19,539 nt of DNA from JBCDIQ01 sp039024295 (GTDB taxonomy: Bacteria > Bacteroidota > Bacteroidia > J057), in the NCBI GenBank assembly GCA_039024295.1, contig JBCDIQ010000061.1, positions 1-19,539 of the forward strand, given 5' to 3'. Of the stretch, positions 13,820 through 19,539 are shown piece by piece (position 1 is the stretch's first letter; each line of letters starts with the position of its first letter). The notes below the pieces were generated by a model, which saw only the letters and a program-made list of their open reading frames with translations, did not search any database and had not been told where the DNA came from. Made by a program: the position numbers and the translations under genes.

Positions 13820-14071
13820 TTATTCTCCGAACAATTGAGGAGGATTGACCAAAGAATCTGAGTGAGCAGTGAGGCTATCAGCTTGAAGAGGAACGGACTG
13901 CCATAAATCTCCTGACACATGCAGGAGGTGCTCCTTGACCTTCAGCTTTGATGGCTGTCCCTGTTTGTTCGATGAGGCAGGCAACATGGTCCACATGAGC
14001 CAAATGAGCACACAGCACATCGCTCCGATGGGCAATCGGTAGAGCTGGGAACGGGTTGGTCGAACTCTCAT
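13820..14071 (-). CDS. Small membrane or exported protein, unknown
   Basis: An 83-residue protein that I do not recognise. A single hydrophobic segment covers about 14-32 (PIGAMCCVLIWLMWTMLPAS) after a basic N-terminus (MRVRPTRSQLYR), so it is a membrane anchor or signal peptide with the bulk outside. The exported part is polar (SSNKQGQPSKLKVKEHLLH) and ends in a Ser/Asp/Leu-rich tail. It ends 56 bp before the M48-like gene on the same strand, so they probably form an operon, and it may be the partner or regulator of that protein. Start at the ATG at 14071 without a strong SD. It could be a false ORF, but the charge-then-hydrophobic layout and the context make it plausible. Confidence 0.45.
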   Translation of the reverse strand: MRVRPTRSQLYRLPIGAMCCVLIWLMWTMLPASSNKQGQPSKLKVKEHLLHVSGDLWQSVPLQADSLTAHSDSLVNPPQLFGE

Positions 14072-14315
14072 ACCATCAATCTCTTGGTAGTGCTTTTTAC
14101 TTCTTATCTACAAGACGAAATTCCGAGAAGTTTTCCATAACTCACCATCAAAAAAATGTCTTTCAAGGGCAAATTTTTCCATTTCACAGCAAATCGGGCT
14201 GTAAAGTCTCCCTTCATATGTATTTATACATGAAGACAATATGTTTTCATGGTTTTGGTGAGTGGCACTTCCGTAGGGAGGTGTCACCATTTTTTTCTAC
14301 ACAGTCAAGTTGAAC
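14072..14315. other. 244-bp intergenic region
   Basis: Between the thioredoxin-fold gene and the small membrane gene, both minus-strand. It contains a hairpin at about 14215-14234 (CTTC...ATGTA-TTTA-TACAT...GAAG) and the plus-strand terminator hairpin at 14256-14296. An 85-codon plus-strand frame (14056-14313) runs across the terminator and does not look like a protein gene. Confidence 0.5.
14256..14296 (+). terminator. Orphan strong intrinsic terminator
   Basis: TGGTGA (14256-14261) pairs with TCACCA (14284-14289), and inside it CACTTCC (14266-14272) pairs with GGAGGTG (14277-14283) over a 4-nt loop, with a GTGG bulge between. Seven T follow at 14290-14296. On the plus strand this is a full terminator, but all genes from 12633 to 19413 are on the minus strand, so it has no gene to end. 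Confidence 0.6.
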
Positions 14316-14876
14316 CTACTTGCCAGTTCCTGTCTGGCTTACTTTTTCCTTAAATTCTTTGAGGTACACATTTACATCTTTGCCAGATTTGTGTACATCG
14401 TCCCCAAAAAAGGTAAGTACCCCTAGAAGATCTACCGGCCCCAGGTAGCCTGGGACTGTCGTGAGGCGTTGTAATTTTTCGTCAATAAATACAGTAGAGG
14501 GGTAAGACATCTTTCCCTGTAGCATGGTAGCCGCCAGCTCGTGGTATCCTCTACGGCCATTCGGGACGAATTTGAAGGTCTTACCCCCAAGGGTAACATC
14601 CTCTTTTTGCTCGGCGTTAAACTTCACCGCTATGTAGTTTTCGTTGATGTACCTTACCACAGCATCATGTTCATAGCTATCCCGATCCATCCTTTTGCAC
14701 CAACCGCACCAACTGGTGTATACATCCACAATGATTTTTTTTCCGGTAGTCACTGCTAAATCTCCAGCCTCTTCCATAGAGACCCAATTTATGTGTATGT
14801 TAGCTGGTGAAGGAGGGGTGAGTCCTAGGGAAAAACCTCCAACTAGCAGTATAAGGATTGAGATGAATGGCTTCAT
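14316..14876 (-). CDS. Exported thioredoxin-fold protein
   Basis: A 186-residue protein of the thioredoxin superfamily. The signal peptide is MKPFISILILLVGGFSLGLTPP; there is no lipobox, so it is probably periplasmic. The redox motif is WCGWC (C57, C60) at the end of KIIVDVYTSWCGWCKRM, and P126 in SYPSTVF is the expected cis-proline near the active site. The layout (thioredoxin_7/DUF255-like, with helix DSYEHDAVVRYINENYIAVKFN) suits disulfide reduction or exchange on exported proteins. The remaining residues after about 150 form a helical tail (KSGKDVNVYLKEFKEK). A candidate promoter lies in the gap after murA, so it may be transcribed on its own. The client protein is not known. Confidence 0.85.
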   Translation of the reverse strand: MKPFISILILLVGGFSLGLTPPSPANIHINWVSMEEAGDLAVTTGKKIIVDVYTSWCGWCKRMDRDSYEHDAVVRYINENYIAVKFNAEQKEDVTLGGKTFKFVPNGRRGYHELAATMLQGKMSYPSTVFIDEKLQRLTTVPGYLGPVDLLGVLTFFGDDVHKSGKDVNVYLKEFKEKVSQTGTGK

Positions 14877-14917
14877 GGTACTGTGTAACTTATGGGTTAG
14901 GGTGCTTTGCTACTCCT

Positions 14918-14950
14918 CTAATGTACAAGGAATTACGTGAAGTGACCAAT
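14918..14950 (-). promoter_or_regulatory. Candidate promoter of the thioredoxin-fold gene
   Basis: On the minus strand, TTG (14947-14949) and TACATTAG (14918-14925) are spaced by 21 nt and resemble the Bacteroidota -33 TTTG and -7 TAnnTTTG elements (7 of 8 at -7). The leader to the ATG at 14876 would be about 35 nt. Confidence 0.35.
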
Positions 14951-14969
14951 GTCTGTTAGATTTAAAGGC

Positions 14970-16289
14970 TTATTGCCCTGATCTCAACCTGCGGATTTTA
15001 GCACCTAATGGGTTGAGGCGCTTATCAATTTGCTCATATCCACGGTCAATTTGTTCAATATTAAAGATCTGAGAAGTCCCTTTTGCAGACATAGCCGCGA
15101 TGAGCAATGCGATCCCGGCCCGTATGTCCGGGCTGCTCATGGAGATTGCCCGAAGGGGAAATTTTCGTTCTAAGCCAATAATTGTCGCTCGGTGAGGATC
15201 GCACAAAATGATCCGCGCGCCCATGTCTATCAATTTATCTGTGAAAAACAGGCGGCTTTCGAACATTTTCTGGTGAATTAATACAGACCCTTTGCATTGG
15301 GTAGCCGTCACCAACAGCACACTTAATAAGTCCGGGGTCAGCCCTGGCCATGTGTGATCCGATATGGTCAGGATGCTCCCATCAATGAATGTCTCGATTT
15401 CGTGAACTTCCTGAGAGGGCACATAAATGTCATCCCCTTGTACCTCCAGCAACACCCCTAGTCTTCTGAAAGTTTCTGGAATCAACCCCAAATGTGGCAC
15501 ATCTGCTGATTTAATCGTCAGTTCGCCTTGGGTCATAGCTGCCATACCAATGAAACTGCCGACTTCAATCATATCTGCCAGGAGCCTGTGGTCGGTACCT
15601 CCAAGCACTTCTACTCCTTCAATGGTGAGGAGGTTACTGCCAATGCCTTTGATATTGGCCCCCATGCGCACCAGCATGTTGCACAATTGCTGGAGGTAAG
15701 GCTCGCACGCAGCGTTGTAAATGGTGGTAGTACCTTCTGCCAGGGTAGCCGCCATCACAATGTTTGCCGTACCTGTCACAGATGCTTCGTCTAGAAGCAT
15801 GTAAGCACCTTTCAATTTCCCAGGGCACTTTAGTTGGAAAATACCCGTTGCAGCATCATAGGAAAAGCTGGCACCCAGCTTATGAAACCCAAAAAAATGG
15901 GTATCCAGCCTGCGACGGCCGATTTTATCCCCACCAGGGCGCGATATCTGTACTGCGCCGAACCTGGTCAATAAAGGTCCCATCAACATGATGGATCCCC
16001 TGAGTGAACCCGCCCTACGGCGAAACTCCTCCGACCGCAAGTAATCCAGGTTGATGTGCCGTGATTCCAGGATGCAGGTACCTTTCCCTGGTCGGGAAAC
16101 GGTTACCCCCAAATACTGTAAAATTTCAATCAGCTTATTGACATCCCTGATGTCAGGCAAATTGGTAAGGGTTACAGGCTCACTGGTGAGCAGGGCAGCA
16201 CAAATAACTTGTAATGCCTCATTTTTGGCACCTTGAGGGGTAATTTCTCCATTCAGCGCGTGGCCCCCCTCAACCTCGAAGTATTCCAT
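14970..16289 (-). CDS. murA: UDP-N-acetylglucosamine 1-carboxyvinyltransferase
   Basis: A 439-residue cytoplasmic enzyme that transfers enolpyruvate from PEP to UDP-GlcNAc, the first committed step of peptidoglycan synthesis. K22-N23 (QGAKNEAL) are the conserved substrate-binding pair. The catalytic loop is SRPGGDKIGRRRLDTH (about 116-131); where E. coli has Cys115, this protein has Asp121. Catalytic D320 lies in PGLTPDLLS (E. coli D305), and R389 in DIRAG matches R397. The length is normal. Asp-type MurA enzymes are active but not alkylated by fosfomycin. It begins 2 bp after the stop of the DUF4290 gene, so the two are translationally close and probably co-transcribed. Confident in the identity. 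Confidence 0.97.
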   Translation of the reverse strand: MEYFEVEGGHALNGEITPQGAKNEALQVICAALLTSEPVTLTNLPDIRDVNKLIEILQYLGVTVSRPGKGTCILESRHINLDYLRSEEFRRRAGSLRGSIMLMGPLLTRFGAVQISRPGGDKIGRRRLDTHFFGFHKLGASFSYDAATGIFQLKCPGKLKGAYMLLDEASVTGTANIVMAATLAEGTTTIYNAACEPYLQQLCNMLVRMGANIKGIGSNLLTIEGVEVLGGTDHRLLADMIEVGSFIGMAAMTQGELTIKSADVPHLGLIPETFRRLGVLLEVQGDDIYVPSQEVHEIETFIDGSILTISDHTWPGLTPDLLSVLLVTATQCKGSVLIHQKMFESRLFFTDKLIDMGARIILCDPHRATIIGLERKFPLRAISMSSPDIRAGIALLIAAMSAKGTSQIFNIEQIDRGYEQIDKRLNPLGAKIRRLRSGQ

Positions 16290-16291
16290 GG

Positions 16292-16942
16292 TTACTTCTT
16301 GCGACGGTTATTTTTGCGGTTCTTTTTCTTTTTGGATTGGCTTCCCATATGAGTTTGTAAATTGGAAGCACGTCCATTGGGGGTGTTGAAGTGAGATTTG
16401 GTGAGCCTGATGTCTGTGGGTTTCAGGTCAATCTTCCCACGAGAAATCTCCCGCATGTGGTTCACGATGATGTCCTCAATGCCATTGTCCTTGTACAGCT
16501 CCGTGTTTCGGATAAACTGCTTCATTGCATTTGCAATGACATTGATGTAGGCCTTCTTTTCGGGCCCATCTTCCATCTCTGCCGCCTTCCGGATCATCAT
16601 CTGGGTGTTCAGCCCATATTGGCGGTACCTGACGCTACCTTTGTAATAAGGGATTCGCTCGGTAGGCTTATTTTCAAAAATTTCCTTTGGAGGTATTGGG
16701 TAGGGGCAGTCTACATCTAACTCAAAATTGGAAATCAGGTGAAGGTGATCCCAGAGTTTCTGTTTATAATCGGGTTCCTGCCTGATAGATGGCAGGAGGT
16801 TAGACATGATTTGTACGATGGCATGACTCACACGAGTCCTGTGTTCGCGGTCTTCGACGGTTTTTGCATACTCGACCATGGACTGCACGTTCCTGCCGTA
16901 TTCACGTAATCGCAACGGGGTGTCAGAAATATTATATTTCAT
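16292..16942 (-). CDS. DUF4290 family protein
   Basis: A 216-residue soluble protein, first gene of the murA pair. It has the features of DUF4290: YGRNVQSMVEYAKTVEDREHRTRVSHAIVQIM near the start, then KLWDHLHLISNFELDVDCPYPIP at about 62-84, KGSVRYRQYGLNTQMMIRKAAEM about 101-122, and NNVIA-like helical text. It is mostly helical and ends in a very basic tail (SKKKKNRKNNRRKK), which could contact nucleic acid or ribosomes; that is inference. DUF4290 is found upstream of murA across Bacteroidota, and the 2-bp spacing here implies co-expression, but the family's function is not known to me. Confidence 0.9.
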   Translation of the reverse strand: MKYNISDTPLRLREYGRNVQSMVEYAKTVEDREHRTRVSHAIVQIMSNLLPSIRQEPDYKQKLWDHLHLISNFELDVDCPYPIPPKEIFENKPTERIPYYKGSVRYRQYGLNTQMMIRKAAEMEDGPEKKAYINVIANAMKQFIRNTELYKDNGIEDIIVNHMREISRGKIDLKPTDIRLTKSHFNTPNGRASNLQTHMGSQSKKKKNRKNNRRKK

Positions 16943-17202
16943 ACATATAAAATATTCCGCAAAATTCCCTTATAGGGAAAGCGGGAGATTTAGAAATGTT
17001 GTGGTTAGATATAGTTAATAAGCATTTGATGGTCCCGATCATGGTAAGGTTCGGGAAAAACACGCTTTTAAATAAATGCTTCGTTTTGTAACAAGGAAGC
17101 TCCTATTTTATTACCTACAATGTGTTTTGGCTATTTTCAGGTGTAAATAAAGCAAAATTTGTGACCAATTCCACACATAAATGCCCACAAAGCTCACGAG
17201 CA
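16943..17202. other. 260-bp intergenic region upstream of the DUF4290-murA pair
   Basis: No gene seen. It must carry the 3' end of the helicase transcript and the promoter of the DUF4290-murA operon. It holds a perfect 6-bp hairpin (TTCCCT-TAT-AGGGAA, 16965-16979) 23 bp before the DUF4290 start, and a 5-bp CCCGA/TCGGG pair near 17035-17055. No clear promoter or terminator can be called. Confidence 0.5.
16965..16979. repeat. Perfect hairpin in the leader of the DUF4290-murA operon
   Basis: TTCCCT (16965-16970), loop TAT, AGGGAA (16974-16979). Position just before the start of the DUF4290 gene on the minus strand suggests an operator or leader stem. Confidence 0.4.
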
Positions 17203-19413
17203 TTAAGTCAGTATTTGCAACTTGGCATATTTTAGCAATAGCACACGCTGCCCTTTGCTTTGAAAAAATACAGTCGCTTTTCGTTGGGCACCTGCCCCTT
17301 CTACCGCAATTACCTTCCCTGCACCAAATTTTTGGTGGAGCACCTCCATCCCAGCCTTAATTGCCTCTGGGTCACTGGCTTCAAAATTAGAATATCCTCC
17401 TCCTTGAACGCGGGAAACCGGCCTTAGGTTTCTTCGCATAGGTTTGACCGTTCCACCTGAGGGGACAGCTCCTCTCCGCGAACGTGAGGGCTGACTGGGA
17501 ACATTCACGAAAGCGGGGTCAATTTCTTCCAGAAAACGGCTGGGCTCATTGAAGTCCGTTTTGCCGTAGCGGTACCGAGAACGAGCCAGGCTCAATGTGA
17601 GGGACTTTTCTGCTCGGGTAACGGCCACGTAGAAAAGTCGCCGTTCTTCTTCCAACTCCTTTCGGGTTTCTGATAAACTGGAAGGAAAGATGTTTTCTTC
17701 CATCCCTACCACAAAGACGGATTTAAATTCCAGGCCTTTGGCAGAGTGGATGGTCATCAAATTGACATGGTCATCGTCCTCTTCATTTTTATCCGCATCT
17801 GTAAAAAGGGCAATTTCTGCCATGAACCCTTCCAGGGTTTCATCTTCAATCGTAGGGTTTTCCACATATTCTTTGGCCCCGTTGAGCAATTCCTGTACGT
17901 TTTCCCAGCGGGAAAGCCCTTCTGTGGTGTTGTCGCCGTGCAGTTCTTTTAGAATTCCTGATTCTTTGGCCATGTGATTGGCCGCCTCGTAAGCATCGTG
18001 TCGTTTGGCCACTACGCCAAAACTCTCGATCAGGGTCACAAAGTTCTGAATCGCCGTCAATGCCCTGCCTTTCAGCAGCTGATCTGCTACCTTCAAAGCC
18101 TCCCAGAAGGAAAGGTTGAGGTTATCTGCAAAGATGGTTAGTTTATTGAGCGTCGTTTTGCCAATTCCACGGGTAGGGTAGTTAATCACCCGCTTCAGCG
18201 CGGTTTCATCCTGTGGATTAATGGCCAAGCGTAGGTAAGCAGCTGTATCCTTGATTTCCTTTCGCTGGTAGAAGGAAAGGCCTCCGTACACCTTGTACTT
18301 TATGCCCGTTCGACGAAGCTCATCTTCCAAGGCACGCGACTGAGAATTGGTCCGGTATAGAATGGCAAAATCCTTGTTAAAGTGGTTTTCCATCTGCTTT
18401 TGCTCGCGAATCATGTTACAGACCCGCTTGGCTTCGTCCTGTTCAGAAGTCGCCACAACGACCTTGATCAGGTCCCCAAACTCATTTTCTGAATAGACCT
18501 TCTTTTGGATTTGGTCTTTATTCCTGACAATGATCGAATTAGCTGCATTAACAATCGCCTGGGTAGAGCGGTAGTTCTGCTCCAACTTGACCACTTTTGC
18601 TTCTGGGTAGTCACGTTCAAAGCTGAGAATGTTCTCGATATTCGCCCCCCGGAACGCATAAATACTTTGGGCATCATCTCCCACCACGCAGATATTTTCG
18701 TGTACAGCTGCCAGCATCTTGCACAGCATGTACTGGACGTGGTTGGTGTCCTGGTACTCGTCCACCATCAGGTACTGGAATCGGTGCTGGTATTTCAACA
18801 GTACATCTGGATGTGCCTGAAATAACTGGACCGGTTTCATGAGCAAATCCCCAAAGTCCATGGCATTTGCCTGTAGACAACGAGTCTGGTACAGCGCATA
18901 AACCAGGGCGGTCTTTTCCTGAAATTCATCGTACACCAACTCTTTGTACGCAGCTGGGGTAATCAGCTTATTTTTATTGGAAGAAATCTGGTTGTAGATA
19001 TTTCGGGGCTTAAACACCTTCTCGTCTATTCCCTGACCTTTCAGGATATCCTTGATCAGGGAGATGGAATCCGAATCATCATAAATCGTGTACGCCCGCG
19101 TATAACCAATTTTTTCCGCTTCTGCCCTAAGGATTCGAGAAAAAATAGAGTGGAACGTCCCCATCTGAATGCCCTTTGCTTCAGCACCAACCAAACGGTA
19201 AATTCGGTCTTTCATCTCACGGGCCGCTTTATTGGTAAAGGTCAGCGCCAGCAACTCCTGAGGGTCTGCCAATCCCTGTGACAGGATAAAGGCCAAACGG
19301 TAGGTCAAAACACGGGTTTTTCCACTGCCTGCACCGGCAATTACCATCAAAGGACCGTCTACAGACATGACGGCTTCCCGCTGAGTTTCATTAAGTTCGT
19401 TCAGAAATTCCAC
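17203..19413 (-). CDS. pcrA: UvrD/PcrA-type DNA helicase
   Basis: A 736-residue superfamily 1A ATP-dependent 3'-5' DNA helicase acting in repair, replication restart and conflict with transcription. Motifs in order: Q motif LNETQREAV (7-15), Walker A AGAGSGKT (26-33), motif Ia LLALTFTNKAA (54-64), Walker B VDEYQD (217-222), motif III VVGDDAQSIYAFRG (243-256), motif IV EQNYRST (278-284), motif V TIHSAKGLEF (554-563) and motif VI FYVAVTRAEK (594-603). The C-terminus after a basic, Ser/Arg/Gly-rich linker (about 640-672) is a PcrA-like tudor-type domain (HQKFGAGKVIAVEG, about 693-706), which binds RNA polymerase in other bacteria. The start is GTG at 19413: an in-frame TAG occurs about 20 bp upstream. 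UvrD is the alternative name; the C-terminal domain favours PcrA. Confidence 0.95.
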   Translation of the reverse strand: MEFLNELNETQREAVMSVDGPLMVIAGAGSGKTRVLTYRLAFILSQGLADPQELLALTFTNKAAREMKDRIYRLVGAEAKGIQMGTFHSIFSRILRAEAEKIGYTRAYTIYDDSDSISLIKDILKGQGIDEKVFKPRNIYNQISSNKNKLITPAAYKELVYDEFQEKTALVYALYQTRCLQANAMDFGDLLMKPVQLFQAHPDVLLKYQHRFQYLMVDEYQDTNHVQYMLCKMLAAVHENICVVGDDAQSIYAFRGANIENILSFERDYPEAKVVKLEQNYRSTQAIVNAANSIIVRNKDQIQKKVYSENEFGDLIKVVVATSEQDEAKRVCNMIREQKQMENHFNKDFAILYRTNSQSRALEDELRRTGIKYKVYGGLSFYQRKEIKDTAAYLRLAINPQDETALKRVINYPTRGIGKTTLNKLTIFADNLNLSFWEALKVADQLLKGRALTAIQNFVTLIESFGVVAKRHDAYEAANHMAKESGILKELHGDNTTEGLSRWENVQELLNGAKEYVENPTIEDETLEGFMAEIALFTDADKNEEDDDHVNLMTIHSAKGLEFKSVFVVGMEENIFPSSLSETRKELEEERRLFYVAVTRAEKSLTLSLARSRYRYGKTDFNEPSRFLEEIDPAFVNVPSQPSRSRRGAVPSGGTVKPMRRNLRPVSRVQGGGYSNFEASDPEAIKAGMEVLHQKFGAGKVIAVEGAGAQRKATVFFQSKGQRVLLLKYAKLQILT

Positions 19414-19539
19414 AAGGGTAAAGGTAGGAAACTAATGGCTTTGGCTCAACTGCTATAAAAATTAACTTTTAAGATGATCCTTGGTTTGCTTAAGTCAATA
19501 AAACTTGATTGGGTCTTGGTGAAATCTGTTTAATTCACC
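19414..19539. other. Upstream region of the helicase gene
   Basis: 126 bp of AT-rich sequence with no gene. It should hold the helicase promoter on the minus strand. I see no confident promoter match and no SD of note before the GTG. Confidence 0.4.

Noticed and set aside
14056..14313. 85-codon plus-strand frame across the orphan terminator
   Set aside because: A coding frame running through a strong terminator is unlikely, and the translation has no feature.

Overview
The window looks like chromosomal DNA of a Bacteroidota bacterium, possibly a Saprospiria/Lewinella-like or related marine lineage; the class is a guess. Pointers to the phylum are three secreted proteins ending in type IX secretion (T9SS) type-A sorting domains, a DUF4290-murA gene pair, paired LVIVD-repeat lipoproteins, many small lipoproteins and outer-membrane barrels, and mostly weak Shine-Dalgarno sites. 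I see no rRNA, tRNA, transposase, phage gene or CRISPR array.

Layout. (1) 1-3017: two tandem paralogous FG-GAP/VCBS-type calcium-binding repeat proteins with T9SS tails. The first is cut by the window edge: its frame stays open to base 2 and matches the second protein's unusually long N-terminus. (2) 3153-4176: a MORN-like lipoprotein (+) converging on a secreted small protein (-). (3) 4537-5268: another T9SS-exported protein with a strong terminator, then two divergent SAM-dependent methyltransferases (5368-5982 minus, 6085-6711 plus). (4) 6835-8394: a probable operon of an outer-membrane barrel and a DUF2135-like lipoprotein, closed by a strong hairpin terminator. (5) 8477-9474: two uncharacterised genes in divergent orientation. 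(6) 9573-11519: a three-gene operon of two LVIVD-family surface lipoproteins and a secreted barrel-like protein, with an ATGA overlap. (7) 11723-12572: a TM2-domain protein overlapping a DUF2752 protein, closed by a near-ideal terminator. (8) 12633-19413, all on the minus strand: a UvrD/PcrA helicase, the DUF4290-murA pair, a secreted thioredoxin-fold protein, a small membrane protein and an M48/Ste24-like membrane protein that seems to have lost its zinc-binding HExxH motif.

How the genes fit together. The left two thirds is mostly cell-envelope and surface material: T9SS cargo, lipoproteins and barrels arranged as small cassettes. The right third carries housekeeping functions (peptidoglycan precursor synthesis, DNA repair helicase, redox). 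The most interesting points are the conserved charged pre-signal region of the tandem T9SS proteins, the degenerate M48-like protein with its small upstream membrane gene, two good plus-strand terminators with no plus-strand gene in front of them (possible small RNAs), and a MurA with Asp in place of the fosfomycin-target Cys. I found no clear-cut new defence or mobile system.
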